A stretch of 39,254 bases of DNA from Candidatus Wildermuthbacteria bacterium RIFCSPHIGHO2_01_FULL_49_22b (GTDB lineage Bacteria; Patescibacteriota; Minisyncoccia; Minisyncoccales; UBA10102). The notes under the pieces were generated by a model. That model saw only the letters and a list, made by a program, of their open reading frames with translations. It made no database searches and was not told the origin of the DNA. The position numbers and the translations under genes are program-made. The DNA is taken from positions 1 through 39,254 of the forward strand of contig MHTT01000015.1 of assembly GCA_001823165.1 (NCBI GenBank). Reading direction: 5' to 3'. Shown one piece after another: positions 13,511-21,531 of this stretch (the stretch's first letter is position 1; every line of letters begins with the position of its first letter).

Positions 13511-13722
13511 TTTTCTTTTGCCGCAACAGCTAATTCTGCTTTGCGCCTCTTGGGCGCACCCGCCGATGGGGTGGATTCTTCTTTTTTCTTTGGCAGAAAC
13601 TCTTGCAAAAGTTTCTCAATGAGCTCTCGGTGTAAATGCACATCCAAAACTTCCCGCCTGATGCGGGCCTTTTCTCTTCGTATATGCTTTCGCACGCTCT
13701 TTGAAAAGAGAGGTTTTGTCAT
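13507..13722 (-). CDS. small basic protein, unknown function
   Basis: 71 residues, strongly basic and mostly helical by composition (SVRKHIRREKARIRREVLDVHLHRELIEKLLQEFL), then a Lys/Pro/Ala-rich tail. Its TGA overlaps the ATG of the Nif3-like gene (ATGA), which argues that it is translated. No family is recognised; nucleic-acid or ribosome binding is possible from the charge only. Confidence 0.5.
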   Translation of the reverse strand: MTKPLFSKSVRKHIRREKARIRREVLDVHLHRELIEKLLQEFLPKKKEESTPSAGAPKRRKAELAVAAKEK

Positions 13723-13766
13723 GGAAAAATGCGCAAACTCTTCGTATCACCTGCATAAGCAGACGT

Positions 13767-15035
13767 TCAGAGTGTACCATGATTTTTTAGCTTTGTCCAT
13801 TCCTCCCTAACTACCTCCCGGTCATCCCAGGGAATTCTCTTTCCCCCTTTAACGGCAATAACGTCCTCTGACCCCTTGCCGGTAATCACAACCATGTCTC
13901 TTGCATTGGCAATACGCAATGCTTTTGCAATTGCTTCCCTTCTGTCTGGGATTACTTCCGCCTTTCCACCGGCTCCGGCCGCAACCTCTTCCATAATCTT
14001 TCTTGGGTCTTCGTCGTATGGGTCCTCGTCGGTGACGATAACGGTATTGCAGTTGGCGGCCGCAATCTTGCCCAAGACCGGCCTCTTCCAGGAATCTCTT
14101 CCTCCTCCTGTCGCTCCCAATACACAAATAAGTTTACCGGAAGCGGGTTTCAACGTTTTGTATACTTTTTCCAAAGCAGCAGGAGTAAAAGCATAATCCA
14201 CCACTACTCGGAAAGGGGAAGAAATGAGCTCTTCCATTCTCCCTGGAACCGCCTGCATTTTTGCCAAAGCTTTTTTGGCAACCTCAAGCGAAATGCCTTG
14301 CGAGCGGGCAACCGCAATTGCCGCCAAAGCATTGTATACATTAAACCTCCCAAGAAGATTGAGATGGAACATTGTATTCTCCACTCGAAATTTTAATCCT
14401 CGAATCTCCTGCACATCTTGCGCGCAAAGTTCTATGCTACATAGCATAGAACTTTGCGGCGATTTCATGCCGTAAAGATGCGTTTTCTTTGCGGGAAATC
14501 CAAGAAAAAAAGACGAATGTTCATCATCTGCGTTGATGACATGCACCTCGTGTGCAATGAAAAAGAGCTTGCCTTTTGTATTTTTATAGTTCTCGAAAGA
14601 GCCGTGTCGTTCAATGTGTTCCGGGGAAAGATTAGTAAAGACGGCCGTATGAAAAGGAATGAAACGGTGGCGGTGCTGGAGCATTCCTTCAGAGGTCACC
14701 TCCAGGACAGCGTGCGTGCACCCCGCATCCTTTGCCTGGCGCAAGAATCGCTGAATCACAAAGCGTCCCGGCATGGTCATTTTCATTGTGTTTCTCCACT
14801 CGTTTTCTTGGATTTGAAAGCGAATTGAAGAAAGAGAAGCGGTTTTAAAACCCGCTTCCCTGAAAATACGGGAAATCATGTCCACGGTGGTGGACTTTCC
14901 GTTGGTTCCTGTCACCCCAATAACAACCATGCCCCGAGCAGGGAATCCGAATGCCAGTGCTCCCGCAAGAGCCCAAAGAAAATGGTACCAGCTCATGAGA
15001 AACCTAGGGGCGATTTTTCTTAAGAGATTCAACAT
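13767..15035 (-). CDS. MurE-like Mur ligase
   Basis: 422 residues. The ATP-binding loop is GVTGTNGKSTT (40-50). LEVTSEGMLQHR and FTNLSPEHIERHGSFENYKNTKGKLF match the central Mur ligase domain, including the Glu/His and the carbamylated-Lys region. VVDYAFTPAALEKVYKTLKP and LGATGGGRDSWKRPVLGKIAA, then VTDEDPYDEDP, match the C-terminal domain of UDP-MurNAc-tripeptide synthetases. The usual N-terminal UDP-binding domain is replaced by about 35 residues with a hydrophobic segment, as in other CPR MurE-like proteins. The amino acid added cannot be told: the DNPR-type motif of diaminopimelate enzymes reads DEDP here. A 36-base palindrome is inserted in frame at residues 193-205. Confidence 0.8.
   Translation of the reverse strand: MLNLLRKIAPRFLMSWYHFLWALAGALAFGFPARGMVVIGVTGTNGKSTTVDMISRIFREAGFKTASLSSIRFQIQENEWRNTMKMTMPGRFVIQRFLRQAKDAGCTHAVLEVTSEGMLQHRHRFIPFHTAVFTNLSPEHIERHGSFENYKNTKGKLFFIAHEVHVINADDEHSSFFLGFPAKKTHLYGMKSPQSSMLCSIELCAQDVQEIRGLKFRVENTMFHLNLLGRFNVYNALAAIAVARSQGISLEVAKKALAKMQAVPGRMEELISSPFRVVVDYAFTPAALEKVYKTLKPASGKLICVLGATGGGRDSWKRPVLGKIAAANCNTVIVTDEDPYDEDPRKIMEEVAAGAGGKAEVIPDRREAIAKALRIANARDMVVITGKGSEDVIAVKGGKRIPWDDREVVREEWTKLKNHGTL
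14423..14458. repeat. palindromic repeat family B, copy 1 (inside the Mur ligase gene)
   Basis: A perfect 36-base palindrome: 17-base arms beginning CGCAAAGTTCTATGCTA around a 2-base centre. It encodes SSMLCSIELCA in frame. Two shorter relatives lie at 24779 and 25371. Confidence 0.8.
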
Positions 15036-15041
15036 GCAAGA

Positions 15042-15302
15042 TTATCCTTGGCTCAAACAAGGAGGTATGCGCTTAGTTAGTGCGGCAAAAATCTTAGACA
15101 AACGAAAACGGGGCAGGAGGGATGCGACTGCATTCCCCTCCCACCCCTTGCCAAATGAGCCCTCCTCCAAGGAACCCAGCGGGTCCAGCGGGTCGTCTGG
15201 CGGTGTCTGGGAAGCTCTTAGAGCAACCGAGGTCATAACCACCATAAAAAAGACGAAGAGTGCCACGAAAATGACGCCAGAAATAATCGTGAGCTTCTGC
15301 AT
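15042..15302 (-). CDS. small membrane-anchored protein, unknown function
   Basis: 86 residues with one N-terminal hydrophobic helix (about residues 5-28), then a polar, Pro/Asp-rich stretch (PPDDPLDPLG) and a basic C-terminal half. AGGAGG stands a few bases before the ATG at 15302, a good Shine-Dalgarno and the main reason to call it. It ends 6 bases before the Mur ligase start, so co-expression with that gene is likely and a cell-envelope role is possible. It is not recognisable as SecG or another known family. Confidence 0.6.
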   Translation of the reverse strand: MQKLTIISGVIFVALFVFFMVVMTSVALRASQTPPDDPLDPLGSLEEGSFGKGWEGNAVASLLPRFRLSKIFAALTKRIPPCLSQG

Positions 15303-15370
15303 ACGCCCTCCTATCTAATACAATGACATTGAGCTTAGATAGAAAATTATACAACATAAAACATAGAATG

Positions 15371-15943
15371 TCAAGCTGCTCGCATGGCCTTGAGTGCTCC
15401 CCTGACTTTTTCTTCGCTTGAAGAAAGATTTGCCGGAAGATGAGACAGGGCTTCCCGTGCCTTGCTGCGAGAAAACCCCAGGGCAAGCAGGGCATCCATG
15501 GCCTCCTTATCTTCCGGGCTTTTTGCTTTTCTTTGGCCCAAGCTTTTGAGCTTTCCTGTAAGCTCCAGGATAATCTTTTGAATCTTCTTTTGCCCTACCC
15601 CGTGGACCTTGGCAAAATAGGCAACATCTCCCTTTTCAATTGCGGCTTTTAACTGCTCCATGCTCCCGAGGGAAGCTATGAGTAAAGCTGCTTTTGGCCC
15701 AATGCCAGAGATGTTGTCTGCTGTTTCAAACACCTCCAGCGCTTGGGGACTCTCCATGCCATACAGCTCCAAGGTTTCCTCCCGCTTTACGTGCAGGTGG
15801 CAGTACAGTTCTGCTTCTTGCCCCACAGGGAAAGAAGGGAGGCGATTTTCTGCCACATACACCTTGTATCCTATGCCTCCCGCCTCTGTTATGATATAAT
15901 CAGGGCCTTTGGCAATGACCCTTCCTTTAATGTAGGAAATCAT
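15371..15943 (-). CDS. ruvA: Holliday junction DNA helicase subunit RuvA
   Basis: 190 residues with the standard three-domain layout: an N-terminal OB fold (MISYIKGRVIAKGPDYIITEAGGIGYKVYV); two helix-hairpin-helix motifs (ADNISGIGPKAALLIASLG and KVHGVGQKKIQKIILELTGKL); and a C-terminal three-helix domain (AMDALLALGFSRSKAREAL) that contacts RuvB. RuvA holds the four-way junction while RuvB drives branch migration; ruvB and ruvC are in this same window. The start at 15943 is preceded 6 bases upstream by TATAGT, with no Shine-Dalgarno. It is divergent from uvrB with only 19 bases between the start codons. Confidence 0.95.
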   Translation of the reverse strand: MISYIKGRVIAKGPDYIITEAGGIGYKVYVAENRLPSFPVGQEAELYCHLHVKREETLELYGMESPQALEVFETADNISGIGPKAALLIASLGSMEQLKAAIEKGDVAYFAKVHGVGQKKIQKIILELTGKLKSLGQRKAKSPEDKEAMDALLALGFSRSKAREALSHLPANLSSSEEKVRGALKAMRAA

Positions 15944-15949
15944 ACTTCC

Positions 15950-15957
15950 ACTATAAC
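15950..15957. promoter_or_regulatory. overlapping divergent -10 elements of ruvA and uvrB
   Basis: ACTATAAC contains TATAGT on the minus strand (15955-15950, 6 bases before the ruvA ATG) and TATAAC on the plus strand (15952-15957, 5 bases before the uvrB ATG). Both mRNAs would be leaderless, and both -35 regions would lie in the other gene. Confidence 0.5.
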
Positions 15958-15962
15958 TATAT

Positions 15963-17927
15963 ATGGATTTTCAATTAGTTTCCAATTTCCAACCTACAGG
16001 GGATCAGCCGCGCGCCATAGCAAAGCTGGCACAAAACCTGGAGAAAGGAGCAAAAAACCAGGTGCTTTTAGGCGTGACCGGAAGCGGCAAAACCTTTAGC
16101 GTATCGGGCGTCATTGAAAAAGCGCGGAGACCAGCGCTCGTTATCAGCCCAAACAAAACGCTGTGCGCTCAGTTATTCCAAGAATTCAGAGAGTTCTTCC
16201 CCTCAAACAGCGTGCACTACTTTGTCTCCTATTACGACTACTATCAGCCCGAGGCCTACATCCCCCAGACCGACACCTATATTGAAAAGGACGCCAAGAT
16301 AAACGAAACCATTGACCGCATGCGCCACGAGGCCGTGCAGGACGTGCTGACGAGAAGAGACGTTATCGTGGTGGCTTCCATCTCCTGCATCTACAACATT
16401 GGCTCGCCTGAAGAATATCAAAGGGTTTCCCTGGCGATTGCGCCGGGGCAAAAGCTCCAAAGAAAGGAGTTTCTTTCTACCCTCACGACCCTGCAGTATG
16501 AGAGAAACGACATTGACTTTGCCCCGGGAACGTTCCGGGTCAGGGGAAACGTTGTTGAGGTATTCCTGGTTACGGGAAAAGAAGTGCTCAAGGTAGAGTT
16601 TGGCGGAGATACAATAGACAGGATTGGAGTAGCCGATGTTCGTGAGAGTAGCGCCGCGAAGCAAGACCTTGCTCAACCATCCATGTACAAGCTGTACCCC
16701 GCAAAGTTCTGGATTACTTCGGAAGACAAGCTGAACATTGCCGCGGCAAACATCAAGACGGAACTGGGAGAGCGCGCGGCTGCGTTGAGAAAGCAGGGGA
16801 GAATCTTGGAGGCCCAGCGCCTGGAACAGCGCACAAACTACGACCTGGAAATGATCGCAGAAACGGGGTACTGCCACGGCATTGAGAACTACTCTCGGCA
16901 CCTGGAGTTCCGCTCCCCGGGAGAGCCGCCCTTCACCTTAATTGATTACTTCCCAAAAGACCTCGCGGTATTCCTGGACGAGAGCCATCTTACCCTTCCC
17001 CAGCTTCGCGCCATGGCCGTCCAAGACAAAGCAAGAAAGCAGGCCTTGGTGGAACATGGGTTCCGCCTGCCTTCTGCCGTGGACAACCGGCCCCTCACCT
17101 TCAAAGAGTTCTTTGAAAAAACCTCCCAGCGAGTATTTGTTTCCGCCACGCCAGGAGAGTTTGAGCAAGACCTGGCAATGCAGGAAGGAGGCCCTGATTT
17201 TATCGCAGAGCAGCTCATCCGTCCCACCGGACTGCTGGAGCCGAAGATTGAAATACGGGGAACCAAAAACCAGCTCCGGGACCTGACGCGGGAACTCAAG
17301 TTGCTCAAAGAAAAAGGGCAGCGCGCCCTGGTTATCACCCTGACCAAGCGCCTGGCAGAGGAAATCGCGCGCTTCCTTGGCGAGCAGAGCCTGAAGATTC
17401 ACTGGCTTCACTCTGAAGTGAAGACCTTGGAGCGCCCTCTCTTTCTCCAGGACTTGAGAAAAGGAGAGGTGGACGCCATTGTGGGCATCAACCTTTTGCG
17501 GGAAGGCCTGGACCTGCCCGAGGTTTCCCTGGTTGCGATCTTGGACGCAGACAAAGAAGGGTTCCTGCGCAACGAAACCACCCTGATTCAAACCATGGGA
17601 AGGGCGGCCAGACACCAGGAAGGCAGGGCGATTCTGTACGCAGACAAAACAACCTTATCCATGAAAAACGCCTTGAGGGAAGTAAAGCGGAGGCGGTCAA
17701 TCCAGAGGGCATACAACAAGAAACACGGCATAACGCCCACCGCCATTCAAAAAGAGGTGCGCGAGTGGGAGGTAGACAAAAAACAAAAAGGGGTTGCGGC
17801 TGAGTTTGCAAACCTTCACGACCTTCAGCTCTTGGAGCAAGAGATGAAGCTGGCGGCAGCAAACCTGGACTTTGAGCGGGCGGCTGAAATACGGGACTTG
17901 CTCAAAGAAAGAAAGCGTGGTATATAA
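15963..17927 (+). CDS. uvrB: UvrABC system protein B (nucleotide excision repair helicase)
   Basis: 654 residues, normal length. Walker A is GVTGSGKT (37-44); the beta-hairpin that inserts between DNA strands is YYDYYQPEAYIPQTDTYIEKD-type sequence near residue 90. The DEAD-type box is FLDESH. Helicase motifs V and VI are GINLLREGLDLPEVSLV and QTMGRAARH. The C-terminal UVR domain (LEQEMKLAAANLDFERAAEIRDLLKE) binds UvrC. UvrB verifies damage handed over by UvrA and recruits UvrC. It is followed 6 bases later by rpsT on the same strand. Confidence 0.97.
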   Translation: MDFQLVSNFQPTGDQPRAIAKLAQNLEKGAKNQVLLGVTGSGKTFSVSGVIEKARRPALVISPNKTLCAQLFQEFREFFPSNSVHYFVSYYDYYQPEAYIPQTDTYIEKDAKINETIDRMRHEAVQDVLTRRDVIVVASISCIYNIGSPEEYQRVSLAIAPGQKLQRKEFLSTLTTLQYERNDIDFAPGTFRVRGNVVEVFLVTGKEVLKVEFGGDTIDRIGVADVRESSAAKQDLAQPSMYKLYPAKFWITSEDKLNIAAANIKTELGERAAALRKQGRILEAQRLEQRTNYDLEMIAETGYCHGIENYSRHLEFRSPGEPPFTLIDYFPKDLAVFLDESHLTLPQLRAMAVQDKARKQALVEHGFRLPSAVDNRPLTFKEFFEKTSQRVFVSATPGEFEQDLAMQEGGPDFIAEQLIRPTGLLEPKIEIRGTKNQLRDLTRELKLLKEKGQRALVITLTKRLAEEIARFLGEQSLKIHWLHSEVKTLERPLFLQDLRKGEVDAIVGINLLREGLDLPEVSLVAILDADKEGFLRNETTLIQTMGRAARHQEGRAILYADKTTLSMKNALREVKRRRSIQRAYNKKHGITPTAIQKEVREWEVDKKQKGVAAEFANLHDLQLLEQEMKLAAANLDFERAAEIRDLLKERKRGI

Positions 17928-17933
17928 GGGGAT

Positions 17934-18200
17934 ATGCCCATCACTAAATCAGCGAAAAAGGCGCTGCGCCAAAACATCAGGGGAAAAATCAGAAACTTAA
18001 AGCGGAAAAACGCAGTAAAGGAGCTGGTAAAGCAGACCAGAAAACTGGCTCTTGCCGGGCAAAAAGAAGAGGCGGTCAGAATACTGCCCCGCCTGTACCA
18101 GGCGCTGGACAAGGCCGCAAAGAGAGGAATCATAAAAAAGAACGCCGCGGCAAGAAAGAAGTCCCGCCTGACCAAGCTCCTCTTGAAAAACAGCGTTTAG
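17934..18200 (+). CDS. rpsT: 30S ribosomal protein S20
   Basis: 88 residues, strongly basic and helical, binding 16S rRNA. The pattern MPITKSAKKALRQNIRG, then KNLKRKNAVKEL-type and the LDKAAKRGIIKKNAAARKKSRL core, is diagnostic for S20. A GGGGAT precedes the ATG. Its last 4 bases overlap the 3' end of holA, which is convergent; rpsT and holA are commonly neighbours. Confidence 0.93.
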   Translation: MPITKSAKKALRQNIRGKIRNLKRKNAVKELVKQTRKLALAGQKEEAVRILPRLYQALDKAAKRGIIKKNAAARKKSRLTKLLLKNSV

Positions 18201-19153
18201 GTGCGCTGTTTTTCTTTGTTTCGGGAGGATGCCTGCCCAACAAACAGATGCAGAAGCTGGCCAGGGTTCCCCCTGCCGGTTTTGAATGCGAGGTCTAGGG
18301 CGAATAGTCTGCGGTACAGCTCTTTGAGCTCTTCAAAAGAAAACCTCTGGACCGCAGCAAAGCTCTTTTGGGCCACAAACGGGTGAAGCCGGAGTTTCCG
18401 CGCAATCTCTCCTCTCTTGACCCCTCTTTCCCCCATGTCTTTTATGGACACAAGCGCGCGAAACTGCCAGACAAACATCTTCAAAAGCTGCAGAGGCGCT
18501 TCTCCCGCCGCCAGATGCTCGGCAAGCAGTTTGGTTGCCACCCTTCGGTTCTTTGCTGAAATCGCGTCAATGGTAGAGAAAATCTTTGGTTCTGCGCGCT
18601 GCGCCACCAGGGAAAGCACGTCTTCTTTACTCACGGTTTTGTCTTCGCCAAAACGCTTAAAAGCGGCAAGTTTCGCTATTTCCCCCGCAAGGCGTTCTGC
18701 GTCGTCTGCGCAAGAAAACATCAGCAGGTCGTCAGCCCCAGGGGCAAGCGAGAGCCCGTGCTCCTTGCATTTTTTCTGAACCCACGTCCGGAGGGCGGGC
18801 CCTTTCAGCTTTGCGAACTCCTCAATCGTTCCCTTCTGCAAAAGAAACCTGAACAGAGGGTCGGTTTCATTAACCTCCCCTGCCGCAAAGACCAGGGTGT
18901 GAGGGTCTGCTTTCAAAAGAGCTTCTTGAATGTCTTTTTCTTCCCAGAAGGAAGAACCGAACGCGTTGTGAAACACAAGAAGCTTTTGGGGGGCAAAAAG
19001 AGAGGGAGTGTTTAGTGTGCCAAATACCTCTCTTGCGTCATCTTGCGCGCAGTCAATGTCCTCAACCAGCGCCCCTGCTTTCAGGGCTTCTTTTTTGAGT
19101 TCCCGCACCCGCTGGCGCGCCAGATAGCTTTCACCCTTTACCAAAAGCAGCAT
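18197..19153 (-). CDS. holA: DNA polymerase III subunit delta
   Basis: 318 residues with the clamp-loader delta layout: N-terminal LLLVKGESYLARQRVRELKKEA, then LNTPSLFAPQKLLVFHNAF (the residues that open the beta ring in other bacteria lie here), the SCADDAERLAGEIAKLAAF helix, FSTIDAISAKNRRVATKLL and the collar-domain helices LQLLKMFVWQFRAL and AQKSFAAVQRFSFEELKELYRRLFALDLAFKTG. It is the wrench that loads the DnaN clamp, which is also in this window. It starts 4 bases after the response regulator stop, so it is co-transcribed with the sensor kinase pair. Confidence 0.9.
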   Translation of the reverse strand: MLLLVKGESYLARQRVRELKKEALKAGALVEDIDCAQDDAREVFGTLNTPSLFAPQKLLVFHNAFGSSFWEEKDIQEALLKADPHTLVFAAGEVNETDPLFRFLLQKGTIEEFAKLKGPALRTWVQKKCKEHGLSLAPGADDLLMFSCADDAERLAGEIAKLAAFKRFGEDKTVSKEDVLSLVAQRAEPKIFSTIDAISAKNRRVATKLLAEHLAAGEAPLQLLKMFVWQFRALVSIKDMGERGVKRGEIARKLRLHPFVAQKSFAAVQRFSFEELKELYRRLFALDLAFKTGRGNPGQLLHLFVGQASSRNKEKQRT

Positions 19154-19157
19154 GGCG

Positions 19158-19523
19158 CTACTTCATGATGCTCTTTATCTTCTCTATGATTTCCCCGGGG
19201 GTGAAGTTCGCTTTAATCAGGTACTCAACGGCCCCGAGCTGCGCTGCCTTGTCAATGTCTTCTTGCTGGCCAAGGTTGGAAAGAATGACCACGGGAATGC
19301 TGTTTGTCGCCTTCTCTTGCTTGAGCTTGGCTAACACCTCAAAGCCGTCCATGCCTGGCAGCACAAGGTCAAGCAGAATGAGGGCGGGCCGCTCTTTCTG
19401 CGCTTTCTTTATTCCTTCTTCCCCGTCCACGGCGCCCAAGGCCCCGTATCCCGCCGTCTCCAGCTTTTTTATCATGAGCTCCCTCAAAAACTTATCGTCT
19501 TCAATGATTAAAATCTTTGCCAT
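19158..19523 (-). CDS. single-domain CheY-like response regulator 1
   Basis: 121 residues, receiver domain only. The acidic pocket is D9/D10 (IIEDD), the phospho-acceptor is D52 (LLDLVLPGMDGFE), and the switch Ser is in VVILSNLG. The conserved Lys lies in EYLIKANF. With no output domain it must act through protein contacts or as a phosphorelay carrier. It follows the histidine kinase by 20 bases and is probably its partner. It is closely similar to the receiver at 22149-22514; the stretch NLGQQED-x-DKAAQLGAV is shared. Confidence 0.92.
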   Translation of the reverse strand: MAKILIIEDDKFLRELMIKKLETAGYGALGAVDGEEGIKKAQKERPALILLDLVLPGMDGFEVLAKLKQEKATNSIPVVILSNLGQQEDIDKAAQLGAVEYLIKANFTPGEIIEKIKSIMK

Positions 19524-19543
19524 GATTCTTTATGCGCGCTTTT

Positions 19544-20671
19544 TTAAGAACCAGGGAAGGTCTTTGCGCAGGGCAAAGAAAAGGTAAATGTACTTCCCTT
19601 TCCTTCTTTAGAAACAAACCAGACCTTTCCTCCATGCGCCTCCACAATGTTCTTGACCAGGTACAGCCCCAGGCCGGAACCCTCCGTGTCCACGCGGCGG
19701 GCGTTGCTTGCACGGAAAAACCTTTCAAAGACGCGAGCTTGCTGCTTATCCGGGATTCCTATGCCCGTATCCTGAACCGCCACCTCAATGTCCCGATTGG
19801 CGTTCTGAGAAATCTTCACTTCTATTGCCGCTGCGGGGCCCTGCCTGGTGTACTGTACCGCGTTGCTGATGAGGTTTTGCACAGCAAGTTGGAGTTTTTC
19901 CTCGTCGGCAAACACCGGGGGGAGGGAATCAGGGGGCTTGACCAAGACAATCTTGAGCTTCTTGCGCCTGGCTTCTTCTTGGTATGATTCAACCGCTCGC
20001 CTGACAATGTCTTCCAGCGACACCAGTTTCTGCTTATACAAATATTGTCCTTCCCCAATCCTGGTCACGTCCAAAAGGTCGTTTACAATTCTGATAAGGC
20101 GTTCGTTGGACGTTTGGGTTTTGGAGAGAAACTCCCCTTGCTTCTTGGTTAGCTTCCCCATCTCTCCTTCTATGAGCATGTGAAGGGTCCATTTGATGGC
20201 GGAAAGAGGGGTACGCAGTTGGTGGGCTGCAAGCGACAAAAAGTCCGATTTCATTCGGTTGACCAGCACCTCACGTTCCTTGACGTGCTTCAGGCGAGCG
20301 GTCATATCGTTAAACGCATGGAATAAATCTCCAATCTCATTCTTGGGACCCTCTGGCAAATGGATGTCAAAATCCCCTTTTCCCACTTTCTCAAAAGCAG
20401 CGTGGAGCTTGCGTATGGGGGTCAACACAAAAGCAGTCAGCACAAAAAACAGAATGCCGCCAACGAGAAGAAGCATGGTGAGGATGATGAATCCCTGCTG
20501 AATCGCAATGGAAATGGTGGCTTCCCGCAGAAGCTCTTCTGGAGTATTCTCGGGGGCGCTCTGAAGAAGATTATGATAAAACACCTGCGTTGCAAGGTAT
20601 ACAAAAATACCCCCCATGAAAACAAAAAAGGCAAGAAGGCCAAGGATGAATGCTCGCAAGGAAATGCGCAT
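19544..20671 (-). CDS. membrane sensor histidine kinase
   Basis: 375 residues. TM1 is about 7-28 and TM2 about 59-83, with a short 30-residue loop outside. A HAMP linker follows (about 84-136, with TPIRKLHAAFEKVGKGDFD), then the HisKA phospho-acceptor H150 in LAAHQLRTPLSAIKW. The HATPase boxes are N (NLISNAVQYT), G1 (DTGIGIP), F (FERFFRA) and G2 (GSGLGLYLVKNIVEAHGG). The small external loop makes intramembrane or cytoplasmic sensing more likely than ligand binding outside. The first -10 upstream is TATACT, leaving a short leader. It leads an operon with response regulator 1 and holA. Confidence 0.92.
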   Translation of the reverse strand: MRISLRAFILGLLAFFVFMGGIFVYLATQVFYHNLLQSAPENTPEELLREATISIAIQQGFIILTMLLLVGGILFFVLTAFVLTPIRKLHAAFEKVGKGDFDIHLPEGPKNEIGDLFHAFNDMTARLKHVKEREVLVNRMKSDFLSLAAHQLRTPLSAIKWTLHMLIEGEMGKLTKKQGEFLSKTQTSNERLIRIVNDLLDVTRIGEGQYLYKQKLVSLEDIVRRAVESYQEEARRKKLKIVLVKPPDSLPPVFADEEKLQLAVQNLISNAVQYTRQGPAAAIEVKISQNANRDIEVAVQDTGIGIPDKQQARVFERFFRASNARRVDTEGSGLGLYLVKNIVEAHGGKVWFVSKEGKGSTFTFSLPCAKTFPGS

Positions 20672-20745
20672 AGTTCCAAAAGCAACTCTTTTTTGAGTAT
20701 ATCATGAAAGAGGCGCAAAACAAAAAGGACCCTGGCGCCGTAAAA

Positions 20746-20778
20746 CCTGTTGTGTGAAACCAGGTTTCACACAACAGG
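20746..20778. repeat. 33-base perfect palindrome, possible terminator of the small-membrane-protein operon
   Basis: Two 16-base arms (CCTGTTGTGTGAAACC and its complement) surround one base. On the minus strand it is followed by TTTT, 22 bases after the last membrane gene. Extra direct copies of TTTCACACAA follow at 20779-20800, so it is also part of a repeat cluster. Confidence 0.7.
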
Positions 20779-20800
20779 TTTCACACAAGTTTCACAACAG

Positions 20801-21118
20801 TCAATCCTGGATTATCACCATGCGGCGGAGGGCAAGAAAGATCAAAGAGAGGCCGGTCAAAAGCGCAAACTCGGTAAAATAGTTGTGCATACCCAAGCTT
20901 GCCCTGAGTCCCGGAGTAAACAGGTCTGAAAACTCAGAAACCGTGTAAAAGAAAAGCCCGAAGATAAACATTCTCCATACCCCCCCCATGTGTCTTGCTT
21001 TTACTTTCCCCGTATACCAGACAACCGCCGCTGCGATAAACGTAGAGAGGACAAGAAAAAACACCGCTCCGTGAACAAGAAGATTTAAGAGAGGCGCTGG
21101 TGCGGGGGTGGGTATCAT
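20801..21118 (-). CDS. small multi-pass membrane protein A of a three-gene cluster
   Basis: 105 residues with about three hydrophobic helices (8-33, 47-66 and 78-97). Its start overlaps the stop of the next gene upstream by 4 bases (ATGA), so it is translated with it. GLFFYTVSEFSDLFTPGLR is the most distinctive stretch. No family was recognised. It lies between two receiver genes and just upstream of the histidine kinase, so a sensory or accessory role is possible by context only. Confidence 0.6.
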   Translation of the reverse strand: MIPTPAPAPLLNLLVHGAVFFLVLSTFIAAAVVWYTGKVKARHMGGVWRMFIFGLFFYTVSEFSDLFTPGLRASLGMHNYFTEFALLTGLSLIFLALRRMVIIQD

Positions 21119-21528
21119 ACAGGTGTTGCTTGCGCTGGGCGTGCCCGCCGAAAGAAGCGCCTAAAGAGGGAATAAAAAATGATTGCCATACCCAGGAACT
21201 GCAGGACCTCTGTCGTGATATCCAGGTTGTAGCTGAAGAACACCGATTGTCCGGTGGCGGTCAGCATGTTCTGTACCCAGTCAATGAACTTTGAGGTGCC
21301 AGACAGAATTATGCCAAGCAGGAGAAGAACAAAGAAAAGGTCTCTGCGCGCTCCTTGTTTCATAATCGCCGTGATAATAATGCCTCCTATGATGAAGTGC
21401 AAGATAAGATTAAAGAAGTTGGGCAGGGCGCATAGACATGCCATGTCTATGCCCCATATCCTTCCTGCCTCAAGCACCCAGCCGGGGAGCTTGTCAATGA
21501 AAAAGAAAAGGTTAAGAAACTGTTCCAT
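21115..21528 (-). CDS. small multi-pass membrane protein B of a three-gene cluster
   Basis: 137 residues with about four hydrophobic segments (around 35-58, 65-80, 92-102 and 110-127) and a very basic C-terminus (FRRFFRRARP). The first third holds two Cys (DMACLCALPN) next to a helix. No family was recognised. It is tightly packed: 3 bases from membrane protein C upstream and overlapping protein A downstream. Proteins A and B together have about seven helices, which could form one split multi-helix sensor (inference). Confidence 0.6.
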   Translation of the reverse strand: MEQFLNLFFFIDKLPGWVLEAGRIWGIDMACLCALPNFFNLILHFIIGGIIITAIMKQGARRDLFFVLLLLGIILSGTSKFIDWVQNMLTATGQSVFFSYNLDITTEVLQFLGMAIIFYSLFRRFFRRARPAQATPV

Positions 21529-21531
21529 GGT

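Noticed and set aside
15042-15302. SecG
   Set aside because: Only one clear membrane helix is present, followed by a long polar tail; SecG has two helices with a different spacing.
16203-17615. Two long frames antisense to uvrB
   Set aside because: They arise from the codon bias of uvrB and have no family resemblance.
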